Made by a program: the position numbers and the translations under genes
Notes under the pieces: generated by a model
What the model was told of the DNA's origin: nothing
Database searches by the model: none
Seen by the model: the letters and a program-made list of their open reading frames with translations, nothing else
Assembly (NCBI RefSeq): GCF_005049105.1
Contig: NZ_SUKA01000008.1
Span: 1 to 64,000, forward strand
DNA length: 64,000 bases
Source: Sphingobacterium alkalisoli
GTDB taxonomy: Bacteria > Bacteroidota > Bacteroidia > Sphingobacteriales > Sphingobacteriaceae
Reading direction: 5' to 3'
Shown: positions 26,432 through 34,996 of the stretch, in pieces
Numbering within the stretch: position 1 is the first letter of the stretch
Layout of the letters: each line of letters opens with the position of its first letter

Positions 26432-28828
26432 CTAAATCAATTTTCTGCGATTTGCATACCAACGGGTCATGAGACTGGTAAAGGAAATGATCGTAACGGT
26501 ACTGATAGGCATTAATATAGCGGCAAAGAGTGGGGACATCGTACCTTGCACTGCAAAGCTCAAACCTACAACATTATACAGCATGGAGATCACAAAACTT
26601 ATTTTGATGACTTTTACCGCATCCCCAGCAAATGCAAAGAATCGAGGTAATTTATCAAAACTCACTCCATCTAAAATAGCATCGCAACCCGGTGAAAAAT
26701 TATTGATATCATCGGACACAGCGATGCCAAGATTGGCTGTTCGGAGTGCGCCCGCATCATTGAGGCCGTCTCCTAACATGCAAACACGCTTGCCCTCGTG
26801 CTGCCAAGCTTCAATACGAGTCATCTTATCACTGGGAGTCTGATTGAACAATAATTTTGTCTGCTCTGGGAAGATCAACCGAAGGGTATCTGCCCGTCGC
26901 TCATTATCACCTGATATTAAATGTAGATGGTAACTATTTTTCTTTAATTCGTTGATCACATCTGACAAGCCGGTACGCCAGGACTGCTCTAAGGTAAAAA
27001 AGCCTTTAATATTATCATTCACACTGACGTAAACTACAGACCCGCCGACTGTCATTCGAGATTGATTCACAAAGCCGGCACTACCGATACGGACAACATA
27101 ATCCTGATAGATACCTTCCTGCCCCATACCCACTGTTTCGGCATACCGTTCAATGGGAACAATAAAATCTTCAGCAAGCCATTTTACAATCTCCCGACTT
27201 AACGGATGACTGGAATTTCGGCAGATCGAAGAAACAATCTGTCTTTCCATCTTCGTAAGTTCTCCTTCAAAATACATAGCAGATGATGTAGGTGAAGAAA
27301 TCGTTCCAGTTTTATCAAACACAATCGTATCTATTGCCGCCATTTGTTCAATAGCGGATGTATTTTTTATATAGAGTTTGTTCTTATCAAATATACTCAG
27401 GGCTGCGGACAAGGTAAAAGGAGAACTCAGAGCTAGTGCACATGGGCAGGCAATAATCAACACTGCCGTGAATGCCCCCCAGGCCCTATCAGCGTTGCCA
27501 CCGAAAGCCCATAACAAAGCGGCCAGCATTGCAATTGAAATCAATGCGACCGTGAAATATTTGCTTATAAGACCGACAAAGGTATCAAAGTTCTTGTCAT
27601 AGCTTTTGAAGCTTTCATTATTCCAAAGACGCGTAAGATAGCTTTGGGAAACGGGTTTCACGACCTCAAGCTCTATCGCTCCGCCTATTTGACGCCCACC
27701 TGCATATACTAGTTCGCCCAACGTTTTTTCAATAGGTTTGCTCTCGCCTGTGACAAAACTAAAATCTACTGCTGCGTAACCATTTAATAAGATCGCATCT
27801 GCTGGAATAATTTCATTATTTCGCACCAATATCCGATCGCCTACTTGCAGTTCCGCAATTTGTATGGGTCTTTCGTCGTGATCTTGTATCACGGTAACCG
27901 CTACGGGAAAATAGGAACGGTAATCGCGTTCGAATGAAATATGATAATATGTACGTTGTTGCACCCACTTGCCGATGAGGATAAAAAAAACCAAACTACA
28001 GAGGGTATCTATAAACCCCGCTCCCGACTGATTTAAAATATCAAAGGCTGATCGGAGAAATAAAACTAGTATGCCTAGCGCAAGTGGTACATCCAAATTT
28101 AACCGCCGTTGCTTCAAACTATACCACGCGGAGGTAAAATAATCGGAAGCACTATAAAGTAAGACGGGTATACCGAATGCTAAATTCATATACCCGAAAA
28201 AACTCGCATACTCGCGCTCGAAAACACCCATTCCGAAATAATCAGGAAAACTAATCATCATTGAATTTCCAAAACAGAAACCAGCAACCGTAATTTTACG
28301 TACCAATGCCCCTTGATTGATTTTCTTACCCTCTTTAACAACATCCTGCAAAGTGATCTTGGGTTCGTATCCAATGTTAACAAGAAGCTGCACGAGCTCT
28401 CGCAAAGAGATTTCTTGATTTTTAAAGGTAATGCTAGTTTGCTTTTTCATAAAATCCACTTGCGAGCTCGCTATAGCAGGATTTAATTTATACAGATGCT
28501 CTAACAGCCAAACACACGAACTGCAATGAATAACGGGAATATAAAAAGTGATAACGCCAATCTCTGTGTCTTGATAATCAACAAGCTTTGCAATTATATT
28601 GGGTTCGTCGAGGTAGCTTAGATCTGCCTGAGATGATTTTTGCGCCTTGCCCGGGTGCACATTATAGGTATAGTAGCTTTGTAGATTATTTTCGTTTAAA
28701 ATCTGATAAACAGTCTGACAGCCTAAGCAGCAGAATGTATGATCCTCCATAACATAAGGTGTATCGGTTACTTCATCTCCACAATGATAACACGATGCCA
28801 CTATCTCTACATTCCTGCGCATTGCCAT
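26432..28828 (-). CDS. ccoI: Copper-translocating P-type ATPase for cbb3 oxidase (CcoI/FixI)
   Basis: About 798 residues. The N-terminus has a Cys-rich metal domain (CYHCGDE, FCCLGCQ) and an HMA-like domain with HCSSCVWLLEHL. Transmembrane helices follow, with the TGES-type actuator (VTGESKPIEKT), the ion-binding CPCALALSSPF, phosphorylation site DKTGT, and hinge GDGLNDAGAL. It moves copper across the inner membrane for cbb3 oxidase assembly. The frame is open to 28891, but that start would lie inside hemN; the ATG at 28828, 5 bases after the hemN stop, is preferred (28822 also possible). ccoS follows. Confidence 0.92.
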   Translation of the reverse strand: MAMRRNVEIVASCYHCGDEVTDTPYVMEDHTFCCLGCQTVYQILNENNLQSYYTYNVHPGKAQKSSQADLSYLDEPNIIAKLVDYQDTEIGVITFYIPVIHCSSCVWLLEHLYKLNPAIASSQVDFMKKQTSITFKNQEISLRELVQLLVNIGYEPKITLQDVVKEGKKINQGALVRKITVAGFCFGNSMMISFPDYFGMGVFEREYASFFGYMNLAFGIPVLLYSASDYFTSAWYSLKQRRLNLDVPLALGILVLFLRSAFDILNQSGAGFIDTLCSLVFFILIGKWVQQRTYYHISFERDYRSYFPVAVTVIQDHDERPIQIAELQVGDRILVRNNEIIPADAILLNGYAAVDFSFVTGESKPIEKTLGELVYAGGRQIGGAIELEVVKPVSQSYLTRLWNNESFKSYDKNFDTFVGLISKYFTVALISIAMLAALLWAFGGNADRAWGAFTAVLIIACPCALALSSPFTLSAALSIFDKNKLYIKNTSAIEQMAAIDTIVFDKTGTISSPTSSAMYFEGELTKMERQIVSSICRNSSHPLSREIVKWLAEDFIVPIERYAETVGMGQEGIYQDYVVRIGSAGFVNQSRMTVGGSVVYVSVNDNIKGFFTLEQSWRTGLSDVINELKKNSYHLHLISGDNERRADTLRLIFPEQTKLLFNQTPSDKMTRIEAWQHEGKRVCMLGDGLNDAGALRTANLGIAVSDDINNFSPGCDAILDGVSFDKLPRFFAFAGDAVKVIKISFVISMLYNVVGLSFAVQGTMSPLFAAILMPISTVTIISFTSLMTRWYANRRKLI

Positions 28829-28832
28829 ACTT

Positions 28833-30197
28833 TTAAATTGCTTGACTAAATAAATTTTCGCGTTCCTTGCTTCTCTGTAATCTTTCGTCAAACGCCATAC
28901 ATATATTCCTTAAAAACGATTTACCTATCTCCGTAGCAGTGACAGTGTATTGATCGATTTCTACTAATCCGTCTACTATCAACGCTTGTAAACGCGCTAT
29001 AATTGCTGTATTCAACTGGAATCCAACTATTAGATTCACCTTACTTCGACACATCATATCTAAAATATATTGACGAATAACAACATCTTCTTCATTTAAC
29101 AAATGTCCTTTGACTACCGGCAGCCTCCCTTCACTAATGAATGTATGATATTCCTCCACTGTCTTGACATTCTGTGCAAAAGCGGTCCAAACATCACTAA
29201 TAGACGACACACCTAGTCCAATCATAAGGGGCGTATAACGATCTGCATAGCCCATAAAATTACGATGTAGCTTTTTCTCTCGCGAAGCGATAAATAACTT
29301 ATCCGTTGTTTTGGAAAAATGGTCCATACCAACGTCTTTATACCCCACTTCCTCAATCATCCTCTTTCCTATTTTATACAGATTTAACTTATCTTCTCCC
29401 ACAGGAAGATCTTGCTCCGTAAACCGTCTCTGACCTGGTTTAATCCAAGGCACATGCGCATAACTGTAAAAGGAGATGCGATCGGGCGACATCAACAGTG
29501 ACTGCTGCACCGTCATCTCGACCGATAAGGGGGATTGTAAAGGTAAGCCGTAAATAAGATCGAAATTTATAGATTCATATCCGATAGCGCGTGCTTGGTC
29601 CATCACCCGCGATACATCTTCTACTGGTTGATGGCGATTTATAACAAACTGCACCCGTTCATCAAAATCTTGTATCCCTAGACTCAATCGTTTAAAACCC
29701 AAATCGTACAAGGTTCTCAAGTGTTGTTCTGACGTATTGGCGGGGTGTGCTTCGAAAGAGAACACGGCATCACTGGCTTTTTTATTTCCGGCTAAAATAC
29801 CATTGATTAGTAAAGCTAAACTTTCAGGCTGAAAAAAAGTAGGTGTTCCTCCTCCCAAATGAATTTCACTAATGTTAACAGCTTCACTTCCTAAAATCAC
29901 TTTGTACATCTCCCATTCTTTGAGTACCGATTGTATATAAGGATCTTCTACTTGATGGTTTTTAGTAATACGCGTATTACAGCCACAATACGTACATAAG
30001 CTTTCGCAATAGGGCAAATGGATATATATGCTGATTCCTCTTTCTTTTGATAGCGTATAATTTTCATGTACCTGCACACTCCAATCACCACTGTTAAAAG
30101 AGCTATTTTCCCAAAAAGGTACAGTTGGATAACTCGTGTATCGGGGAGCGGCAACGTTATATTTTGTAATTATCGCGTTTAAACCTATTTCTTTCAT
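28833..30197 (-). CDS. hemN: Oxygen-independent coproporphyrinogen III oxidase
   Basis: About 454 residues. A radical-SAM CxxxCxxC cluster is in CESLCTYCGCN near residue 55. The N-terminus KYNVAAPRYTSYPTVPFW and the HLGGGTPTF motif are typical of HemN. It decarboxylates coproporphyrinogen III without oxygen in heme synthesis, which fits the low-oxygen oxidase maturation genes downstream. The start chosen is the ATG at 30197; a GTG at 30224 would extend it by nine residues. The start overlaps the preceding gene by about 41 bases. Confidence 0.93.
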   Translation of the reverse strand: MKEIGLNAIITKYNVAAPRYTSYPTVPFWENSSFNSGDWSVQVHENYTLSKERGISIYIHLPYCESLCTYCGCNTRITKNHQVEDPYIQSVLKEWEMYKVILGSEAVNISEIHLGGGTPTFFQPESLALLINGILAGNKKASDAVFSFEAHPANTSEQHLRTLYDLGFKRLSLGIQDFDERVQFVINRHQPVEDVSRVMDQARAIGYESINFDLIYGLPLQSPLSVEMTVQQSLLMSPDRISFYSYAHVPWIKPGQRRFTEQDLPVGEDKLNLYKIGKRMIEEVGYKDVGMDHFSKTTDKLFIASREKKLHRNFMGYADRYTPLMIGLGVSSISDVWTAFAQNVKTVEEYHTFISEGRLPVVKGHLLNEEDVVIRQYILDMMCRSKVNLIVGFQLNTAIIARLQALIVDGLVEIDQYTVTATEIGKSFLRNICMAFDERLQRSKERENLFSQAI

Positions 30198-30621
30198 CTT
30201 CCAAAAATTTCTCTCTTTTCGCACATTTCATGGTACACTGACAAGCGGAGCCTGCACAACCATTATTGCTCCACTGATTTAAGTTTACCACCACTTGATC
30301 TGCGATTCCTTTAAGTGACTGATCATTAAAGGGTGTATTAGCTACGTGCAGTTCCAGGAGGCCGGCGTGCATTAGATCAATATGAGTTGTGGATATAGAA
30401 CGTGTAACAATATGTTTGATTCCAATATTATTTAATTCATCAAGCAATTGCGTATCCAGATTGTCCCGATCTGAAATGATGACCGCATCTTTCCCTCTTG
30501 CATAGTGAAGGGTACTAAAACTTAGTGGATTGGAAATCAGTGTTAAGTCATGAACTTTCGCATTTGCTTTGGCAAGCAACTCTTTTTCGTATTCTTGGAT
30601 ATTATATGCTACTACTTTCAT
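30157..30621 (-). CDS. Half-size D-2-hydroxyacid-dehydrogenase-like protein with Cys cluster
   Basis: 154 residues from the ATG at 30621. The first about 98 residues resemble the N-terminal catalytic-domain half of D-lactate dehydrogenases (MKVVAYNIQEYEKELL, IKHIVTRSISTTHID, ELHVANTPF). The chain then ends without the Rossmann NAD-binding domain or catalytic Arg/Glu/His set. Instead it carries four cysteines, C122-x4-C127-x-C129-x3-C133, and a basic tail. It cannot be a normal dehydrogenase. The Cys cluster could bind Fe-S or zinc. It leads the hemN-ccoI-ccoS operon, so a role in redox, iron or heme metabolism is plausible. An earlier start at 30633 overlaps the -7 box and is less likely. Confidence 0.72.
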   Translation of the reverse strand: MKVVAYNIQEYEKELLAKANAKVHDLTLISNPLSFSTLHYARGKDAVIISDRDNLDTQLLDELNNIGIKHIVTRSISTTHIDLMHAGLLELHVANTPFNDQSLKGIADQVVVNLNQWSNNGCAGSACQCTMKCAKREKFLEDERNRFKRDNYKI

Positions 30622-30630
30622 GATTAAGAT

Positions 30631-30638
30631 CAAAGCTA
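30631..30638 (-). promoter_or_regulatory. Candidate -7 box of the hemN-ccoIS operon
   Basis: TAGCTTTG on the minus strand matches TAnnTTTG. Predicted start near 30624, only a few bases before the ATG at 30621. No clear -33 TTTG, consistent with a need for an activator. Confidence 0.45.
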
Positions 30639-30683
30639 CAGGAGAATTGAGTAGTAGGGAGTGTAGTGCATCAACTTATTAAA

Positions 30684-30695
30684 TGACTTTCATCA
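30684..30695. promoter_or_regulatory. CRP/FNR-type half-site palindrome
   Basis: TGA-CTTTCA-TCA has the TGA-N6-TCA core of CRP/FNR-family sites and lies about 60-66 bases upstream of the predicted start of the hemN-ccoIS transcript, a usual class I activator distance. The gene for a receiver-CRP regulator is immediately adjacent. Confidence 0.4.
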
Positions 30696-30741
30696 CAGAT
30701 TATATCTATCACAATTCGATATCTAGTAGAAACCTGATAAA

Positions 30742-30783
30742 ACTAAAGGAGAGCGGTGCTCAATCGCACCGCTCTCCTTTAGT
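30742..30783 (-). terminator. Strong rho-independent terminator after the receiver-CRP gene
   Basis: Perfect 18-base arms at 30742-30759 and 30766-30783 (GGAGAGCGGTGC core) around a 6-base loop. On the minus strand the stem is followed by TTTTATC. Confidence 0.9.
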
Positions 30784-30803
30784 TCTCCAATAACAGGCTA
30801 CTT

Positions 30804-31865
30804 TTACTGCTTAATATTCCGGAGTTTGCTGATAGAAAAAATTCGAATTGCGTTTCCTTCTTTGATAATCAGCTTTTCGTCTTTAAAATCTGCCAGCATA
30901 CGACTGATGGTTTCATTCGCCGTGCCTGCTAGCGCAGCAAGATCATCTCTCGATATTCGAATTAAGACTTCGTCTCCATTTTCTCGTTTAGCAGTTTTAT
31001 CAGCAACGTTTACTAGCGCGTTGGCCACACGCTTACGAACCGAGTCATAAGCAAACCCCAACATCTGCTCCTCCTTTTCCTTCACATTGCCTGATAACAG
31101 TTTAATAAACTTTCCTGCAATGCCAGTTTTTTTGATCATAAGTTCATAAAAACGCTCTTTTGGAATTAATGCTAGCTCCGATTCTTCCAAAGCTGATGCA
31201 TTATCTGAGTACTTTTCATTCAGCAAAAGCGACTCGTATCCAAAAAATTGCTCATCGATATGTATACCTGTCGATAACTCCCTTCCATCCTGATAATAGA
31301 GATATGACCTAACTTTACCTGAGATAATAAAATAAAGGAAAATTGGATTGTCTCCGGCCTCAAAAATCGATTGCTTTTTTCGAAAGGTTTTGATCCGAGA
31401 ATCTTTAACCAAGTCCTGAAGGAGGTAATTTTGCTCCTCTTCACTCAACTCCAGATTCGATCTGCCTTCGGCGCTAACCAAGAGCTTATCTCTTTTTCTG
31501 AAACGGCTTTCGATGGCATTAAACAGTTCAACATCATCGAAGGGTTTTATTAAGTAATCGTCCGCCCCCATCTCCATCGCCTTACGCATATCTGCACGTT
31601 CTGATTTTGCTGTTAAAAAAATGAACGGAATTTTAGAGGTTGAATCATACTTATTGAGCATATATAATACACCATAACCATCTAACTCAGGCATCATGAT
31701 GTCGCATAGAATTAGATCAGGCAAATGTTTGGTCGCCATTTCTACGCCCAACTTACCATTTTCGGCTGTAAGAATATTATACCCCCCGGTTAGTTCTAAT
31801 ATCTCGGCTGTACCTTCTCTAATCTCAAAGTTATCTTCAATAATTAAGATCGTTTTCTTTTCCAT
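30804..31865 (-). CDS. Response regulator fused to CRP/FNR-type DNA-binding module
   Basis: 353 residues. Receiver domain (about 1-125) with phospho-acceptor Asp55 (LILCDIMMP), T in IFLTAKS and K in LIKPFD. A cyclic-nucleotide-binding-like beta-barrel follows (about 150-270; IFEAGDNPIFLYFIISGKVRSY), then a Crp helix-turn-helix (ISRDDLAALAGTANETISRM) near the C-terminus. There are no cysteines for an FNR Fe-S cluster, so input should come by phosphorylation. The partner kinase gene ends 3 bases upstream. The adjacent hemN-ccoIS operon with a TGA-N6-TCA site is a likely target. Confidence 0.93.
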   Translation of the reverse strand: MEKKTILIIEDNFEIREGTAEILELTGGYNILTAENGKLGVEMATKHLPDLILCDIMMPELDGYGVLYMLNKYDSTSKIPFIFLTAKSERADMRKAMEMGADDYLIKPFDDVELFNAIESRFRKRDKLLVSAEGRSNLELSEEEQNYLLQDLVKDSRIKTFRKKQSIFEAGDNPIFLYFIISGKVRSYLYYQDGRELSTGIHIDEQFFGYESLLLNEKYSDNASALEESELALIPKERFYELMIKKTGIAGKFIKLLSGNVKEKEEQMLGFAYDSVRKRVANALVNVADKTAKRENGDEVLIRISRDDLAALAGTANETISRMLADFKDEKLIIKEGNAIRIFSISKLRNIKQ

Positions 31866-31868
31866 ATA

Positions 31869-33062
31869 TTATGTATTTTGTAGAAAGGTCATTTTAAACA
31901 TCGCGCCCTGATTGATAGCGGACTGGTACTCCAGAATACCGCCCATCAATTTTACGTACCGTTTTACTATATTTAACCCCAATCCGGTACCCGGAATATT
32001 GCCGGTATTGTGCGCCCTAAAGAAGGGCTCGAACAGATTGACTTGGTCTTCCTGCGGGATACCGATACCATTATCTTTTACAATGATCGTACAGGCATCC
32101 TCATTAATCTCGGTCGAAAACTCGATAAACGTATCCTCTCCAGAATATTTCACTGCGTTAGATACTAAATTTATAATGCTGTTTTTTAGGAGATGTCGAT
32201 CTAGAGAAAACTCAGCTTTGGCACCGGTATGTTGATATACAATAAGCTGATTGGTTTTACAGATCATCTGCATTTCCTCCGTGATCTCTTCTCCCAAATG
32301 CACCAGGTTAATAAGGTTATTATTCACTGCTACGACACCCGCTTCGAGCTTTTCCAAAGACAAAAAATCATTTAGTATGTTGTTTAACAATTGAACAGCT
32401 CCCTTGATACGAGATGTATGTTTTTTCACAGCAGGGAAGTCAGGACGCTCAATATATTTCTCTATTAAGGAAGCGGAAAGCTGAACTGAGCTCAACGGTG
32501 TACGAAATTCGTGAGAGGCCATCGATACAAATCTTGATTTCAACTGGTTAAGCTCCTTTTCTTTTTCCAAAGAAGTACTCACATCAGCTTTCGCACGCTC
32601 CAATTCGGAAACCAAACTAATTAGGTTTTTGGTACGCTCACGAACAACTTCTTCTAGCTCCAAGGTGTGCTTCAATAATCGATCCTCTGCTTGCTTTTCT
32701 TTTGTTAGATCATGAATAAACCCTGTGAAAATACTTTTATCTTTATAAAAGACCTCGCTAACAGCCAAACGAAATGGGAATGTAGTCCCATCTTTCTTTT
32801 TTCCGCGCACTTCCCGACCAATACCTATGATCTTTCTGTGACCGGTTGCCTGGTAATTATGAATATAATTGTCATGATTACTTCGATCGGGCTCAGGCAT
32901 AAGTATAGAGATATTGTTACCGATCACTTCTGAAGCTCTATAGCCAAAAAGCTCTAAAGCAGCTGGATTAATAGACTCTACTATCCCCCTGCTATCAATT
33001 GTAATAATACCATCTATAGCGGTAGCAATGATTGCTTCTAATAATCTCGCGGTTTCTAACAC
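31869..33062 (-). CDS. PAS-domain sensor histidine kinase
   Basis: 397 residues, no membrane helix. An N-terminal PAS/PAC domain of FixL type (about 1-125; IIATAIDGIITIDSRGIVESIN and FTGFIHDLTKEKQAEDR) is followed by a coiled coil, HisKA with His184 (MASHEFRTPLSSVQ) and a HATPase (LVSNAVKYS, DNGIGIPQED, GTGLGLNIVK). The FixL-like PAS may sense oxygen or redox, but the heme-ligating His was not verified. Start is GTG at 33062, one base after the ettA stop; the regulator gene follows after 3 bases. Confidence 0.92.
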   Translation of the reverse strand: MLETARLLEAIIATAIDGIITIDSRGIVESINPAALELFGYRASEVIGNNISILMPEPDRSNHDNYIHNYQATGHRKIIGIGREVRGKKKDGTTFPFRLAVSEVFYKDKSIFTGFIHDLTKEKQAEDRLLKHTLELEEVVRERTKNLISLVSELERAKADVSTSLEKEKELNQLKSRFVSMASHEFRTPLSSVQLSASLIEKYIERPDFPAVKKHTSRIKGAVQLLNNILNDFLSLEKLEAGVVAVNNNLINLVHLGEEITEEMQMICKTNQLIVYQHTGAKAEFSLDRHLLKNSIINLVSNAVKYSGEDTFIEFSTEINEDACTIIVKDNGIGIPQEDQVNLFEPFFRAHNTGNIPGTGLGLNIVKRYVKLMGGILEYQSAINQGAMFKMTFLQNT

Positions 33063-33063
33063 G

Positions 33064-34746
33064 TTATTTTACTAATTTTCTATATTTAATACGTTTCGGA
33101 CCTATATCGCCCAAACGCTTCTTACGGTTTTCCTCATATTCTGAATAATTACCCTCAAAGAAGTAGACTTGTGAATCACCTTCAAAAGCAAGGATATGTG
33201 TACAAATACGATCTAAAAACCACCTATCGTGGGAAATGATTACGGCGCAACCACCAAAATTTTCAAGTCCTTCTTCTAAAGCGCGCAGTGTGTTAACGTC
33301 AATATCGTTGGTAGGTTCGTCTAAAAGCAATACATTAGAGGCATTTTTCAACGTAATAGCCAAATGTACACGATTTCGCTCCCCGCCTGAGAGTACGCCA
33401 ACTTTCTTTTGCTGATCTGCACCATTAAAGTTAAACTTGGAGACGTAAGCTCTGGAATTTGTAGGACGATTTCCTAATAAAATATTGTCATTGCCTTCTG
33501 TTATATTCTCCCAAACGGACTTATCCGGATCAAGATCATTATGCAATTGATCTACATACCCCAACACAACTGTTTCGCCAACCTTGAAAGTACCCGTATC
33601 AGGCACTTCCTGGCCAGTTATCAATCGGAAAAGTGTGGTCTTGCCAGCACCATTGGGGCCAATAATTCCTACAATCCCTGCTGGAGGTAACGAAAAGCTC
33701 AAATTTTCGAACAAAATACGATCTCCGTACGATTTAGAAATATCACTCGCTTCAATAACCACATTGCCCAATCGAGGTCCTGGTGGAATAAAAAGTTCTA
33801 ATTTCTCTTCGCGTTCTTTGGTTTCCTCGGAGGCTAGTTTTTCATAATTATTAAGTCGTGCTTTAGATTTTGCGTGCCTTGCTTTAGGAGCCATTTTCAC
33901 CCACTCAAGCTCGCGTTCTAACGTCTTCTGCCGTTTGGTTTCTTGCTTTTCCTCTTGTGCTAAACGCTTTGATTTTTGATCTAACCAAGACGAATAATTC
34001 CCTTTCCAAGGAATGCCCTCGCCTCGATCCAGTTCAAGGATCCAGCCTGCAACGTTATCTAAGAAGTATCTATCGTGCGTCACGGCAATTACGGTTCCTT
34101 TGTATTGTTTGAGATGCTGTTCTAACCAATCAATAGATTCGGCATCCAAGTGATTGGTAGGTTCGTCTAACAATAATACATCGGGTTCTTGAAGTAACAA
34201 ACGACATAATGCCACCCTTCTGCGCTCCCCCCCTGACAGATTGGCAATTTTAGCATCGGGCTCTGGACAACGGAGGGCATCCATGGCACGCTCCAGTTTA
34301 CTGTCCAACTCCCAAGCATTTGTGGCGTCAATTTTATCTTGCAATTCGCCTTGCCTGATCAAGAGTTTATCCATTTCATCTGGATTTTCGTAGACTTCAG
34401 GAAGCCCAAATTTCTCATTGATCTCTTCGTATTCTTTTAGGGTATCTGTTATTTCCGCGACCCCTTCTTCCACAATCTCCCGCACCGTCTTTTCGGTATC
34501 TAATTCAGGTTCCTGCGCTAAATAGCCCACAGAATATCCAGGAGAAAACACGACTTCACCCTGATAGGATTTATCAAGCCCAGCAATAATCTTCAACACA
34601 GAAGATTTACCGGAACCATTTAAACCGATGACGCCAATTTTTGCACCATAGAAGAATGATAAATATATATTTTTTAAAACTTGTTTTTGCGGAGGATAAA
34701 TTTTATTTACCCCAGCCATCGAAAAGATTATTTTTTCGTCAGACAT
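33064..34746 (-). CDS. ettA: Energy-dependent translational throttle protein EttA (ABC-F ATPase)
   Basis: 560 residues. Two ABC domains in one chain without membrane segments: Walker A GLNGSGKSS and GPNGAGKTT, signatures LSGGERRR and LSGGERNR, Walker B LLLDEPTNHLD and LLLDEPTNDID. The linker has the basic arm EWVKMAPKARHAKSKARLNN, typical of EttA. EttA binds the ribosomal E site and gates entry into elongation according to ATP/ADP ratio. The gene is read into the PAS kinase with one base between, so the throttle and the two-component system probably share a transcript. Confidence 0.95.
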   Translation of the reverse strand: MSDEKIIFSMAGVNKIYPPQKQVLKNIYLSFFYGAKIGVIGLNGSGKSSVLKIIAGLDKSYQGEVVFSPGYSVGYLAQEPELDTEKTVREIVEEGVAEITDTLKEYEEINEKFGLPEVYENPDEMDKLLIRQGELQDKIDATNAWELDSKLERAMDALRCPEPDAKIANLSGGERRRVALCRLLLQEPDVLLLDEPTNHLDAESIDWLEQHLKQYKGTVIAVTHDRYFLDNVAGWILELDRGEGIPWKGNYSSWLDQKSKRLAQEEKQETKRQKTLERELEWVKMAPKARHAKSKARLNNYEKLASEETKEREEKLELFIPPGPRLGNVVIEASDISKSYGDRILFENLSFSLPPAGIVGIIGPNGAGKTTLFRLITGQEVPDTGTFKVGETVVLGYVDQLHNDLDPDKSVWENITEGNDNILLGNRPTNSRAYVSKFNFNGADQQKKVGVLSGGERNRVHLAITLKNASNVLLLDEPTNDIDVNTLRALEEGLENFGGCAVIISHDRWFLDRICTHILAFEGDSQVYFFEGNYSEYEENRKKRLGDIGPKRIKYRKLVK

Positions 34747-34785
34747 AGATTCAAGCCAATATTTTTAATAAAATCACTTACCTTT

Positions 34786-34793
34786 CAAAGGTA
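34786..34793 (-). promoter_or_regulatory. Candidate -7 box of ettA
   Basis: TACCTTTG on the minus strand matches TAnnTTTG; predicted start near 34779, giving a leader of about 33 bases before the ATG at 34746. Confidence 0.5.
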
Positions 34794-34996
34794 TTAAATT
34801 TACTCGCTAAATAAAATACCCTGTCGCTTTAATTCCAGTAGATTCGTTTACTGCACATGGCTTCAGCTGACAATTTGACGATAATCACCTGTGGCGTGAT
34901 TGTTGATAAAATATAGAAAATAATAGGAACGGGTTTTATAATTAATTACTACATTTATATCATCCTTAACATATTTTACACAGAAAGGTAATATCC

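Noticed and set aside
30211-30233. GTG start for hemN at 30224
   Set aside because: Extends the overlap with the upstream gene to 68 bases and adds residues not typical of HemN; ATG at 30197 fits better.
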